A stretch of DNA of 64,000 nt from Dehalococcoidia bacterium. Lineage in GTDB: Bacteria; Chloroflexota; Dehalococcoidia; Bin125. Shown here one piece after another: positions 53,071 through 62,379 of this stretch (positions are counted from its first letter, which is position 1; every line of letters begins with the position of its first letter). A model generated the notes under the pieces. It did not search any database, was not told the origin of the DNA, and was given only the letters and a program-made list of their open reading frames with translations. The stretch lies in the NCBI GenBank assembly GCA_022825265.1, contig JAJDXE010000013.1, forward strand, positions 62,001-126,000, in the 5' to 3' direction. A program made the position numbers and the translations under genes.

Positions 53071-53613
53071 ATGCGCGGTGTGTTCAAGGTCATGGGTCGG
53101 GGCGCCAAGGTACTGAAGCGCGGGCCGGTCACGGTTCACTACCCGTTCGAGAAGAAGCAGCTGCCCAAGCGCGCGCGCACGTTTCCATACCTGATCTGGA
53201 ATCATCAGCTCGAGGAGCCGAACTGCACGGGCTGCGGCAAGTGCGCGGCGGCCTGCCCGGTCGACTGCATGACGACGACGCTGATGAAGAACCCGGCCAG
53301 CGCCGCCGGGAGGAGCAATCACAAGTCGGTGATCAAGGATTTCTACATCGACTTCGGCCGCTGCATGCGCTGCAACATCTGCGTTGAGGTTTGCCCGTTC
53401 GACGCGATCGCGATGCTCCCGATGTGGGAGGGTCACGAGCAGACGAAGTACGACCGCCGCGAGCTGGTCATGGACCTCGACGATCTGCTGGCGCCGAGTC
53501 GGGCGGACGACCATCTGCCGTTCTGGATTCCCGAGACGATTCTCGCGAAGACGGAGAAAGAGCGGGTTGGTCGGAAAGAGTTTGCGGCGCAGCTCGAATC
53601 GGGCGAAGAGTAG
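53071..53613 (+). CDS. NuoI-like ferredoxin with two [4Fe-4S] clusters
   Basis: A protein of 180 residues from ATG 53071. GTG 53026 would add 15 residues that lack homology. The start MRGVFKVMGRGAKVLKRGPVTV matches NuoI proteins. Clusters are in CTGCGKCAAACP and CMRCNICVEVCP. It is an isolated copy with no other complex I genes nearby, so it may serve another oxidoreductase. Confidence 0.85.
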   Translation: MRGVFKVMGRGAKVLKRGPVTVHYPFEKKQLPKRARTFPYLIWNHQLEEPNCTGCGKCAAACPVDCMTTTLMKNPASAAGRSNHKSVIKDFYIDFGRCMRCNICVEVCPFDAIAMLPMWEGHEQTKYDRRELVMDLDDLLAPSRADDHLPFWIPETILAKTEKERVGRKEFAAQLESGEE

Positions 53614-53620
53614 GTCTCGC

Positions 53621-54499
53621 CTACACCAGTTCGCCCGCCTCGCGGCGTCTGGCCAGATCCTCGAAGTCGAGCGGCGCCGGCGCGCCCCGTGAGAGGATTC
53701 GGTCAACCCGATCTTTCACCATTTCGTCAAAGCCCGGATGCGGCAGGATGTAGAACGTGTCGTTGACGATCGCGTCCCAGACCTGTGAAGCCACGTTGCC
53801 GGGATCCATCGCGGCGTGCAAGCCCATCTCGGCTGCATAGTCCTCCTGTGTGGGTTGGGCGGGTCCGCCGAAGTGATCCGGTCGATTGCGTTCGGCGTTC
53901 AGCAGGTTGGTGTTGACCAGCCCGGGACAGAGCACGCTGGCGGAGATGCTTGAGTCGATTGAACGCAAGTCGAGATAGAGGCCCTCGGAGAGCGACAGCA
54001 CTCCGTGCTTGGAGACGCTGTAGGCTCCCGAACCGGCGATGATGCCGCCAACTGACGAGGTGTTGACCACGTGGCCTGGCTCGCCGTGTTCGATCATGTG
54101 CGGCAGGAACGCCTGGATCCCGTAGAGCACGCCGTAGAAGTTGACGCCCAGGACCCAGTCCCAGGTCGAGTCAGGGATCTCCCAGAGATCTCGGGAGCCC
54201 CCGTCCTCGCTGCTCACGACCCCAGCGTTGTTGCAGAGCACGTGGATGTTGCCGAAGCGATCGATTGCCTGGTCGCGCAGCGACTCCACCGACTCGCGTC
54301 GCATCGTGTTGACCTCGATGCCGACGACGTTGCGCTCCTGCTGCTCGAGTCTCAGAACCGCTGCCCTGAGCGCGTCGGTCTCGATGTCGGCGAGGACGAC
54401 ATTCATGCCCTCGGCGGCGAAGCGCTCGGCGAAGGCCAACCCCATGCCCGATGCGGCGCCGGTGACGACCGCCGTGCCGTTGCTGAAATCGCGCATCAT
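53621..54499 (-). CDS. Short-chain dehydrogenase/reductase (array member 1)
   Basis: A protein of 292 residues. It has a Rossmann TGAASGMGLA, Asp after beta-2 (VVLADIETDAL) indicating NAD preference, NNAG, and catalytic Ser-Tyr-Lys as NTSSVGG ... GAYSVSKHG. A ~60-residue C-terminal extension includes YILPHPGFDEMVKDRVDRIL, shared by members 1-4. It ends 8 bp from the NuoI-like gene's convergent 3' end. Confidence 0.92.
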   Translation of the reverse strand: MMRDFSNGTAVVTGAASGMGLAFAERFAAEGMNVVLADIETDALRAAVLRLEQQERNVVGIEVNTMRRESVESLRDQAIDRFGNIHVLCNNAGVVSSEDGGSRDLWEIPDSTWDWVLGVNFYGVLYGIQAFLPHMIEHGEPGHVVNTSSVGGIIAGSGAYSVSKHGVLSLSEGLYLDLRSIDSSISASVLCPGLVNTNLLNAERNRPDHFGGPAQPTQEDYAAEMGLHAAMDPGNVASQVWDAIVNDTFYILPHPGFDEMVKDRVDRILSRGAPAPLDFEDLARRREAGELV

Positions 54500-54506
54500 C
54501 GTTCTC

Positions 54507-55403
54507 TCAAACGTTCTCGCCGCCTGCTCGTCGCTCCATCATGTTCTGGAAGTCGACCTCGACCGGCTGTTGGCCCTCGATGACTGACTCGATCCGTCCG
54601 CGGATCACGTCTCGCCAACCCTCATGGGGCAGGATGTAGAGGTGGTCGTCGACCATCGCCTGCCAGACGAGGTCGGCGACGTCGGAGGGATCCATGCCGC
54701 CGCCGAGGAAGACCTGCGATGTCATGCGCTGGGCTTCGTTGGCTTCGATCGACTGACCGAACTCGCTGGGGCGATTGCGTTCGGCCTCGTTGATCTGGGT
54801 GTTGACGAAGCCGGGGCAGAGGACGGAGGCGGAGATGTTGGCGTTTGCGTGTCGCAAGTGATGCCAGAGGCCCTCGGTGAGGGTGAGGACGCCGTGCTTG
54901 GAGACGCTGTAGGCGGAGGCACCGGGGATCAGTCCGGCGACTGAGGCGGTGTTGACGATGTGGCCTTCTTCGCCGTGCTCGAGCATTGAGGGGACGAAGA
55001 CCTGGAGTCCGTAGAGGACGCCCCAGAAGTTGACGCCCATGACCCAGTCCCAGGTCGAGTCGGGGACTTCCCAGACGGGGACGGCGCCGGCTCCGGAGCC
55101 GAGTCCGCCGTCGCGGCGGGAGGTGACTCCGGCGTTGTTGCAGAGCACGTGGATCTTGCCGAAGCGCTCGATCGCCTGGTCACGGACGCTCTCGAGGGTG
55201 TCGCGCCGCATCGTGTTGACCTCGACGCCGATGACGTTGCGTTCCTGCTGTTCGAGCCGGACGACTGCGGCGTTGAGGGCGTCGGTCTCGATGTCGGCGA
55301 GGACGACGTTCATGCCCTCGGCGGCGAATCGTTCGGCGAAGGCGTAGCCCATGCCGCTGGCTGCTCCGGTCACCACTGCCGTCTTGCCGCTGAAATCACG
55401 CAT
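54507..55403 (-). CDS. Short-chain dehydrogenase/reductase (array member 2)
   Basis: A protein of 298 residues. TGAASGMGYA, ADIETDALNAAVVRLEQQERN, NNAG and SAYSVSKHG are visible. It has the same YILPHEGWRDVIRGRIESVI extension as member 1. The ATG starts 73 bp after member 3's end and the stop lies 7 bp before member 1's start, so members 1 and 2 form a probable transcription unit. Confidence 0.92.
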   Translation of the reverse strand: MRDFSGKTAVVTGAASGMGYAFAERFAAEGMNVVLADIETDALNAAVVRLEQQERNVIGVEVNTMRRDTLESVRDQAIERFGKIHVLCNNAGVTSRRDGGLGSGAGAVPVWEVPDSTWDWVMGVNFWGVLYGLQVFVPSMLEHGEEGHIVNTASVAGLIPGASAYSVSKHGVLTLTEGLWHHLRHANANISASVLCPGFVNTQINEAERNRPSEFGQSIEANEAQRMTSQVFLGGGMDPSDVADLVWQAMVDDHLYILPHEGWRDVIRGRIESVIEGQQPVEVDFQNMMERRAGGENV

Positions 55404-55476
55404 GGTCAGTCCTCTCAGAGTGGTCCGAGTCGTGTGCTGATTGTCCGCGCAGTCTACGAGCGGTCGTGACCGCTGC

Positions 55477-56352
55477 TCAGCGCTGGCCCGTCAACCTGCC
55501 CGGCACTCGGGCCGCCGGCACGGTTCGGGCGAGGATGTTCTCCACGCGTTGACGCACGATGTCGTCCCAGTCGGGATGGGGGAGGACGTAGCAGCGCTCC
55601 TCGATGATTGACTGCAGGACCTGGTCGGCGACGTTGGCCGGGTCCATGCCGGAGGCGAGGAAGGCGTTGAAGGCTGCGGCCTCACCCTCGGAGCGTTCGC
55701 CGGCGCCGCCGTACTCGTCGGGCCGGTTGCGGTCGGCGTTCATGATCTGGGTCTGGACTGCGCCGGGGCAAAGCACGGAGGCTCCGATCTTCGAGCCGAT
55801 GCGCTCGAGATTCTGGTGCAGTCCTTCGGTCAGGGTGAGGACGCCGTGTTTGGAGACGCTGTAGGCGCTGCCGCCCGGGGTGATGCCGGCGACCGAAGAG
55901 GTGTTGACGACGTGGCCCTCCTCGCCGTGTCCGACCATGTGTGGGAGGAAGGTCTGGACGCCGTAGAGCACGCCCCAGAAGTTCACCCCGATCACCCACT
56001 CCCAGATGCTGTCCTCGACATCCCAGATGTTGATCGCGTCGTCGCCGAGGCCCATGGCGTCCCGGAAGCTGAAGACACCGGCGTTGTTGCAGAGGATGTG
56101 GATGTTGCCGAAGCGCTCGATGGTCTGGTCGCGGACGCTTTCGAGCGTTTCGCGCTGCATCGCGTCCACGACCACGCCCATCACAGAGCGCTCTTCCTGC
56201 TGCAGCCGTTGGACTTGCGCCTGGAGTGCGTCTTCCTGGATGTCGGCGAGGACGACGTTCATGCCTTCGGAAGAGAAGCGCTCGACCATCGCCAGACCGA
56301 TCCCGCTTGCCCCACCGGTCACGACCGCCGTCTTGCCTGCAAACTCACGCAT
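55477..56352 (-). CDS. Short-chain dehydrogenase/reductase (array member 3)
   Basis: A protein of 291 residues with TGGASGIGLA, ADIQEDALQAQVQRLQQ, NNAG, SAYSVSKHG and the YVLPHPDWDDIVRQRVENIL extension. It is about as divergent from members 1 and 2 as from member 4, so the group probably arose by several rounds of duplication. Confidence 0.92.
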   Translation of the reverse strand: MREFAGKTAVVTGGASGIGLAMVERFSSEGMNVVLADIQEDALQAQVQRLQQEERSVMGVVVDAMQRETLESVRDQTIERFGNIHILCNNAGVFSFRDAMGLGDDAINIWDVEDSIWEWVIGVNFWGVLYGVQTFLPHMVGHGEEGHVVNTSSVAGITPGGSAYSVSKHGVLTLTEGLHQNLERIGSKIGASVLCPGAVQTQIMNADRNRPDEYGGAGERSEGEAAAFNAFLASGMDPANVADQVLQSIIEERCYVLPHPDWDDIVRQRVENILARTVPAARVPGRLTGQR

Positions 56353-56384
56353 GATTCAATCCTTCTGTTGCGTTGGGCTTCGAG

Positions 56385-57281
56385 TCAGACTTCCTGGCCG
56401 GCTGCTCGCCGGCGCAGCATCTCTTCCATATCGACCGAGATCGGCGCGCCACGGGCTACGACGTGCTCGGTTCGTCCGAGGACGACATCGTCCCAGGCAG
56501 GATGCGGCAGGATGTAACAGCGCTGCTCGACGATGGAGTCGAAGACGATGTCGGCGACCTGGTCCGGGTCCATGCCGCCGCCGAGCATGAAGGCGATTGC
56601 CTGTTCCTGCTCCGGTGTTCGTTCAGCCGTACCGCCGAACTCCTCGGGTCGGTTGCGGTCGGCGCTTCCAATGTTGGTGTTGACGAAACCGGGACAGAGC
56701 ACGGACGCGCTGAGGTTGGCGCCCATGGCCTGGAACTGCTGGTAGAGGCCCTCGGTCATCGTCAGCACGGCATGTTTGGACACGCTGTAGGCGCCGCCGC
56801 CAGGCATCAGGCCGGCGAGCGAGGCCGTGTTGACGATGTGGCCCTCCTCGCCGTGATCCAGCATGTGCGGGACGAAGACCTGGAGTCCGTAGAGGACGCC
56901 CCAGAAATTGACGCCCATCACCCAGTTCCAGGTCTCGTCCGATACCTGCCACGTGCCCTGGACCGTGCCGTCCGGGAAGACGCCTGCGTCCTCGCCCCCG
57001 GCGACGCCGGCATTATTGACGAGGATGTGGATGTTGCCATACTCCGCGATCGTCTGGTCGCGGAGATTCTCCAGGGCTTCCCGTCGGCTGGTGTCGACGA
57101 TCACGCCGAGGACACTGCGCTCTTCCTGCTGGAGACGGACCACCTGGGCGTTGAGCGCTTCCTCCTCGATATCGGCGAGGACGACGTTCATGCCCTCGGC
57201 GGCGAAGCGCCGGGCGAATGCGAGGCCCATGCCGCTGGCTGCTCCGGTGACGACTGCTGTCTTGCCTTCGAACTCACGCAT
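56385..57281 (-). CDS. Short-chain dehydrogenase/reductase (array member 4)
   Basis: A protein of 298 residues with TGAASGMGLA, ADIEEEALNAQVVRLQQ, NNAG, GAYSVSKHA and the YILPHPAWDDVVLGRTEHV extension. The loop after NNAG is longer (GGEDAGVFPDG), which may alter substrate binding. Confidence 0.92.
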   Translation of the reverse strand: MREFEGKTAVVTGAASGMGLAFARRFAAEGMNVVLADIEEEALNAQVVRLQQEERSVLGVIVDTSRREALENLRDQTIAEYGNIHILVNNAGVAGGEDAGVFPDGTVQGTWQVSDETWNWVMGVNFWGVLYGLQVFVPHMLDHGEEGHIVNTASLAGLMPGGGAYSVSKHAVLTMTEGLYQQFQAMGANLSASVLCPGFVNTNIGSADRNRPEEFGGTAERTPEQEQAIAFMLGGGMDPDQVADIVFDSIVEQRCYILPHPAWDDVVLGRTEHVVARGAPISVDMEEMLRRRAAGQEV

Positions 57282-57341
57282 GCTCTCCTCCAGACCAGTC
57301 GCAACCCGTATCGGTTGACGAACTGGCAGGCAGTCTAGGTA

Positions 57342-58130
57342 CTACTGCGGCTGCTGACCGAAGAAGTCGAACAGGGGCGGGTACTTGTTGATGTCGGCGC
57401 CGCCATTGAGCTGGACCGTCTGACCGGTCATCAGGGACGAGGCGTCAGAGGCCAGCCAGAGCGCGAGCTGCGCGACATCCTCCGGCTCGCCGATCCGACC
57501 CAGGGGCGCTTCGGCGGCGAATGCTTCTTCCAGACCGGGAACGTCGCGCAGTCCCTCGGTCAGTGGGGTCCGGATCAATCCTGGTCCGATGCTGTTGACG
57601 CGGATGCTGTGGCGTCCCAGCTCCAGGGCCGAGACCTTGGTCAGCATCGCCACGCCGGCCTTGGCCGAGCAATAGGCGGACAGCCCTTCGGTCGCCTGGA
57701 TGCTGTTCAGGGATGCAGTGTTGATGATCGAGCCGCCCTCGCCCTGCTCGATCAGATGCTTCGATTCGTGCTTGATGCAGAGGAAGACGCCGGTCAGGCA
57801 AACGTCGATGACGCGCTGGAACTGGGAGAGCGGGTAGTCCTGGATTGGCGAGAATCCACCGATGCCAGCATTGTTGAAGGCGATGTCCAACCTACCGAAG
57901 CGGTCGATGCAGGACATGACCATGTTGGCGACATCGTCCTCGTTGGTCACGTCGGCTGAGATCGCGATCGCCTGCGAGCCGATGTCGCGCGCCGCTTCAG
58001 CCGCGCCGTCGGCGTTGCGGTCGGCGAGCGCGACCTGCGCGCCCTCCTCTGCAAACCGTTTCGCCGCCGCCAGTCCGATTCCCGACGCGGCGCCGGTGAT
58101 CAGTGCTGCCTTGCCATCCAGTTGTCCCAT
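57342..58130 (-). CDS. Short-chain dehydrogenase/reductase (array member 5, classical type)
   Basis: A protein of 262 residues with TGAASGIGLAAAKRF, ADRNADGA (acidic beta-2 end), NNAG, NTASLNS and SAYCSAKAG, ending in a TGQTVQLNGGADI motif. It lacks the 60-residue extension of members 1-4 and belongs to the classical SDR branch. Confidence 0.93.
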   Translation of the reverse strand: MGQLDGKAALITGAASGIGLAAAKRFAEEGAQVALADRNADGAAEAARDIGSQAIAISADVTNEDDVANMVMSCIDRFGRLDIAFNNAGIGGFSPIQDYPLSQFQRVIDVCLTGVFLCIKHESKHLIEQGEGGSIINTASLNSIQATEGLSAYCSAKAGVAMLTKVSALELGRHSIRVNSIGPGLIRTPLTEGLRDVPGLEEAFAAEAPLGRIGEPEDVAQLALWLASDASSLMTGQTVQLNGGADINKYPPLFDFFGQQPQ

Positions 58131-58201
58131 GATTCTCTCCTCGTTCCAAGCATGCTGCCCTCACGCCCACGTTCGAGGCGGGTATGACAGGCATCGTTCG
58201 T

Positions 58202-59020
58202 CTAGTCGCCGCGCGGACGTCTCAAGGATGATTCCAGCATGTTGAATCCGGGTGGTAACTCGTTGACTGTGATCCCGCCGTCGACATAGAAGAGCTGGCC
58301 CGAGACCCAGGGGCTGGCATCGCTGCCCAGGTAGAGCACCATCTGCGCGATGTCGCTCGGCTCGCCCAGTCGTTCGAGCGGCGTCGCGCCGATCATCGCT
58401 TCGTCAAACCCCTCCACGTCTCGGGCGCGTTCGGTCATTGGAGTCTTCGTGTGGCCCGGGCCGACGGCGTTGACGCGGATGCCGTGTTCGCCTAGCTCCA
58501 GGGCCGAGACCTTGGTCAGCATCGCCACCCCTGCTTTGGCTGAGCAATAGGCGCCGAGTCCCTTGGTCGCCTGGGTGGCGTTGATGCTGGCGGTGTTGAT
58601 CAGCGAGCCGCCCTCGCCCTGGGCGACGAGTTGCCTGGACTGATGCTTGAGACAGAGGAACACTCCGGTCAGGCAGACGTCGATCACGTGCTGGAAATGG
58701 GTCAGTTCATGATCGTGGATCGCTGCCGCGCCGGCGATCCCGGCGTTGTTGAAGCCAATGTCGAGTCGGCCGAAGCGCTCGACGCAGGACGCGACCATCG
58801 CTTCGACATCAGCCTCATCCGTCACGTCGCCGCTGATCGCGAGGGCGCTGGCGCCGATCTCGCGAGCGGTTTCGTTGACCAGATCGGCGTTTCGGTCGAA
58901 CATCGCGACCTGTGCGCCCTCGCTGGCGAAGAGCTGTGAAGTCGCCAGACCGATGCCCGAGGCCGCGCCTGTAATCAGCGCAACCTTGCCGTCGAGAACT
59001 CCCATACTCGGCTCCTCCAT
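58202..59020 (-). CDS. Short-chain dehydrogenase/reductase (array member 6, classical type)
   Basis: A protein of 272 residues with TGAASGIGLATSQLF, MFDRNADLVNET, NNAG, NTASINAT and GAYCSAKAG, ending in GQLFYVDGGITVNE. It is a close paralogue of member 5 (near-identical mid regions such as HVIDVCLTGVFLCLKHQS), suggesting a recent local duplication. An ATG a few codons downstream (MGVLDGK) is the more likely start. Confidence 0.92.
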   Translation of the reverse strand: MEEPSMGVLDGKVALITGAASGIGLATSQLFASEGAQVAMFDRNADLVNETAREIGASALAISGDVTDEADVEAMVASCVERFGRLDIGFNNAGIAGAAAIHDHELTHFQHVIDVCLTGVFLCLKHQSRQLVAQGEGGSLINTASINATQATKGLGAYCSAKAGVAMLTKVSALELGEHGIRVNAVGPGHTKTPMTERARDVEGFDEAMIGATPLERLGEPSDIAQMVLYLGSDASPWVSGQLFYVDGGITVNELPPGFNMLESSLRRPRGD

Positions 59021-59111
59021 CTGTGTTCTGGGTTGCCTGCAACGTACGACATGGTCGGCTTCAAAGTCCTACGTTCCGATCCATAGAGCCAGTTCCCGAG
59101 AGGAGACAGCC

Positions 59112-59909
59112 ATGCCGCATCACGAACAGTTGCTGAGCGATCCGGTCGGAACGCTGCGTGCCATCTGGGACGACACCGGTTGGCGATTCGTCATCCTGAC
59201 GTCGGCGTTGATCTTCCTGCTGGAAACGATCGGGGAACTCGCCAATGTCGATCAGCAATCGATCTGGTGGGGCGCTGAGATCCTGACGGCCGTCGTCGTC
59301 GGCCGGGTGCTCACGATGAAGCCCCTGCGCGGGAAACTGAGCGATGTCGAGAACTCGACGGTCGTCCTGTCCGTGCTGGGCCTGATGATCTGCGAGTACA
59401 TCCTGTCTTACTCGACGGTCGCCGCGAGCTTTGCCGCCGAACCGATCTTCTGGCCGTTCTCGTTGATGCTGATCCTGACTGTGGTGGCGGCTCGCGTCCT
59501 CGCCCCATACGCCACGCGTCCGCTGGTGGTCTGGGTGCTGGTCTTCTCGTTCCTCCAGTTCTGGATGAATCTCGCCTTCTGGCAGGCCGACGTTTCCATT
59601 CCCTCGCCGGCCTGGACCTGGGCCGGCGCGCTGACTGTCTTCGCCTTCATCGCCCGCTGGATCGCGGGCAAGGGCATCGACGGGCCGATCTTGAGTCCGC
59701 TCAACGTTGCGCTGGTGCTCTTCGTCTTCCTCGACTGGTGGCTGGAGTTCGGCCTCGATGAGAGCGGAGTCGGAGTCGACTGGCTCGCCGAGGACCTCTA
59801 CTGGCCGTGGATCCTGGTCAACAGCGGGCTGGCGGTGACGGTCGCCTACCTGGCGCCGCGCGTCTGCGACATCTTCGCTCACGGTGACGACGACGAGCCA
59901 GGCGCGTAG
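59112..59909 (+). CDS. Polytopic membrane protein of unknown function
   Basis: A protein of 265 residues from ATG 59112, preceded by GAGGAG. About seven hydrophobic spans (FVILTSALIFLLETI, VVLSVLGLMICEYIL, PFSLMLILTVVAARVL, PLVVWVLVFSFLQFW, ALTVFAFIARWIAG, ALVLFVFLDWWL, WILVNSGLAVTVAYL). The acidic C-terminus ends HGDDDEPG. No family recognised. It is divergent from the SDR array. Confidence 0.75.
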   Translation: MPHHEQLLSDPVGTLRAIWDDTGWRFVILTSALIFLLETIGELANVDQQSIWWGAEILTAVVVGRVLTMKPLRGKLSDVENSTVVLSVLGLMICEYILSYSTVAASFAAEPIFWPFSLMLILTVVAARVLAPYATRPLVVWVLVFSFLQFWMNLAFWQADVSIPSPAWTWAGALTVFAFIARWIAGKGIDGPILSPLNVALVLFVFLDWWLEFGLDESGVGVDWLAEDLYWPWILVNSGLAVTVAYLAPRVCDIFAHGDDDEPGA

Positions 59910-59962
59910 CGTTCCGCCTGGCGCGTAGCATTGCACCGCGCCAGGCGCCGATCTCAGGCGGG

Positions 59963-60952
59963 TCAGCCGCCTCGCGCGCCCGCAGCCACGGCCGCCCGAT
60001 TCTCCGGCGTCGTATGCGGCGGGATTGAGCAGCCTCCAGTGACGAAGACACGGGTAGTGCCGACGTTGGCCGCCTCAGACGCCTGCGCTCGGACTTCGTC
60101 CGCGCCGAGCTCGCCGAGACCGGAGCGGCTGACTCCGCCCATCACGGCCTTGTCGGTCTGCGACCAGATGTCGGCGAGGCTGGCGTTGGTCTTGTGTCGG
60201 TCGTCCCAGTTGAAGGCGTGGACGGGGTAGTCGAGCACATCGGCCAGCATGTTGTTGGTGTGGCAGACGTGCAGGATATTGAACTCGGCGTCTCGGATCG
60301 CGTCGAGCACTTGCAGGTCGTAGGGACGGCCGAACTCGCGGTAGAAGTCGGGCGTGGAGTTGTCGTGGCTGGCCCACTGCAGCGGCGCGTAGAACACGCC
60401 CGAGGCGCCGGCGTTCATGTTGGCTCGGCTGTAGTTGATGATCGTCTCGGTCACTCGCGCGATGGCCGAGTGCACCGCTGCCGGAGCCTCCCGAGCCGCC
60501 TGCTTGAATGCCCGCGGATGTCCAAACATCAACCCCACGGTGGCCATCGGCGAGAAGACGGTTTGCACGACATCGACCTCGCCCTTGGTCCGTTCGACGA
60601 CGAGTCGGGTCGACTCGATGTGCTCGCCAAGGACGCCGCGCTCGGCGTGGACCGAGACGACGTCGTGCAGTTCATCGAGCTCGGTCAGCGCGGGGCTGAC
60701 CATGGTCTGGTTGGTCTGCTCGACTGGAGGCGAGTAGACGGCGCCCCAGGCCTCGGGGAACATCGACCAGCGCGGGTTGATCTTGATGAAGTCCCAGTCG
60801 TAGGCCTCGTACTGCTCGCACGTCGCGCCGACGAGTTCATCGTTGCTCCACTCGCGGAGGAAGTCGTGGCCCCAGAGGGAGGCAGGGGATCGATCGACCG
60901 GCTCGCCGGATATCGCCGCCCGGACGCGTTCGCGCTTGGTCATTTCGGTCAT
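59963..60952 (-). CDS. Uroporphyrinogen decarboxylase (URO-D) family protein
   Basis: A protein of 329 residues. MTKRERVRAAISGEPVDRSPASLWGHDF is the typical N-terminus. The C-terminal GGCSIPPHTTPENRAA motif also fits the family. These distant members are often methyltransferase- or demethylation-type enzymes, not heme enzymes. It overlaps the upstream gene by four bases (ATGA). Confidence 0.85.
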   Translation of the reverse strand: MTEMTKRERVRAAISGEPVDRSPASLWGHDFLREWSNDELVGATCEQYEAYDWDFIKINPRWSMFPEAWGAVYSPPVEQTNQTMVSPALTELDELHDVVSVHAERGVLGEHIESTRLVVERTKGEVDVVQTVFSPMATVGLMFGHPRAFKQAAREAPAAVHSAIARVTETIINYSRANMNAGASGVFYAPLQWASHDNSTPDFYREFGRPYDLQVLDAIRDAEFNILHVCHTNNMLADVLDYPVHAFNWDDRHKTNASLADIWSQTDKAVMGGVSRSGLGELGADEVRAQASEAANVGTTRVFVTGGCSIPPHTTPENRAAVAAGARGG

Positions 60953-62358
60953 GGTGTTGTCCCTTCCAGGGCGCTATCGCCGCCGTCGCTGGATTGCCAA
61001 TCGACGCTGAACAGCTGGATCGATTCGCGGAAACCGCGAAGTTGATGGTGGCCGCGGTCCTGGAACTGAAACCTTCGGCCCTGCAACAGTCCCCGCACCA
61101 ACGCTGAGACGAGAATCTCGCCGCCCAGCGCCAACGACATGATCCGCGCTGCCTGATTCACAGTGGCGCCGTACAGATCATCAGATTCCGCGATCGGTTC
61201 GCCGGCGCTCAGCCCGATTCGTACGTACACATCGCTGTAGCGCTCGTGATTCGCCAGTTGACTCTGGATCTGCACGGCTGCCTCGACGCCGGCCGACGCC
61301 GCACTGAACCAGGCCAGCACGCCGTCGCCCATCGTCTTCACCTGGACGCCCTGATGGTCGCGGATCGCCGTCTGCGTGAGCTTTTCGATTTCTCTGGTGA
61401 TTTCACGAGCCTCGTCGTCGCCGAGCCGGTCGACAATCGAGGTCGATCCCTCGATATCAGTGAACAACACGGTGCGTGTTGCTTGTCCAGCCGTCTGAGA
61501 GGACTGGTCAATGCCGATGAAGTCTTCGAGTGCTTCGGCGATCTGGTTAATCGTTGAGGCGCCGTCGACCAGCACCGGCGTGTCGTCCTGCGCTACCACC
61601 AATCGGGCGCCGCGAATGATCCGCGCCCACTCGCGCGAGGTCGAACTGTAGCCCCCTTCGGTTCGTTCTCCTTCGTAAGGAATGGAGATCAGCGTCGGAA
61701 TCTCGACGTGACGCAACTGATCCCGCAGATCCAGACCACGCATCTCTCGCACCAGGCCGAACAGTCGATTCATTGACGGGTAGTGATGCATGGTGTGGGA
61801 CAGATTGCGTAGAGTGTCCTCGTCCGCCGTGGGCGCGATCATCGTCAACAGCGCGCGCCGTGCCGCCTCGTCGTGATGTTGCCAGCCCAGCCGCAGCAGG
61901 TTCTCCACCGTGCTATCCATCAGATCGCTGATCTCGCTCTGCTGGATCATCCCCGACCGCTCGCCGCCCATCGGGATCGGCAGGTGCAGCATCAGGTGCG
62001 TGTAGCGTTCGGGCTCGTTCAACATCGCGATCACCGCCGCGGGCGTCCCGATGTAATGGCCCATCAACGCGACGCGCGGCTCGCCGACCTCAGCCACGAC
62101 CGCCGCCAGGTCCATGGCCTCATCGTGAAAGGAGCCGAACACGCCGTCGCGTTCGGAGAGTCCGCAGCCGCGCGGATCGAATCGGATCACGCGGAACGAC
62201 TGCGACAGTCGCTCCCAAATGCCGCCCGGCTCCCAGCCCATGCTGAGCGGGATCATCGGCCCGGTCGACACGACCAACGGCTTACCGCTGCCCTGCTGCA
62301 CCCAGGCGATGTCGATATCGTCCTCGGTGCGCGTGTACTGAACTGGCGGAACGCTCAT
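60949..62358 (-). CDS. Alpha/beta-hydrolase-like domain fused to a class III adenylate/guanylate cyclase
   Basis: A protein of 469 residues. Residues 1-285 form an alpha/beta-hydrolase fold (RFDPRGCGLSERD, HDEAMDLAAVV). The nucleophile elbow at 100-104 reads GHYIG, so the catalytic Ser is Tyr, and the expected His region (~260-266) has none. Residues 295-450 form a class III cyclase with metal-binding Asp 301 (LFTDIEGSTS) and Asp 345 (KTMGDGVLAWF) and GATVNQAARIM. The hydrolase part is probably a ligand sensor that controls cyclic nucleotide output. Confidence 0.88.
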   Translation of the reverse strand: MSVPPVQYTRTEDDIDIAWVQQGSGKPLVVSTGPMIPLSMGWEPGGIWERLSQSFRVIRFDPRGCGLSERDGVFGSFHDEAMDLAAVVAEVGEPRVALMGHYIGTPAAVIAMLNEPERYTHLMLHLPIPMGGERSGMIQQSEISDLMDSTVENLLRLGWQHHDEAARRALLTMIAPTADEDTLRNLSHTMHHYPSMNRLFGLVREMRGLDLRDQLRHVEIPTLISIPYEGERTEGGYSSTSREWARIIRGARLVVAQDDTPVLVDGASTINQIAEALEDFIGIDQSSQTAGQATRTVLFTDIEGSTSIVDRLGDDEAREITREIEKLTQTAIRDHQGVQVKTMGDGVLAWFSAASAGVEAAVQIQSQLANHERYSDVYVRIGLSAGEPIAESDDLYGATVNQAARIMSLALGGEILVSALVRGLLQGRRFQFQDRGHHQLRGFRESIQLFSVDWQSSDGGDSALEGTTP

Positions 62359-62379
62359 GACAATGCTGGTTTCGTCGGA

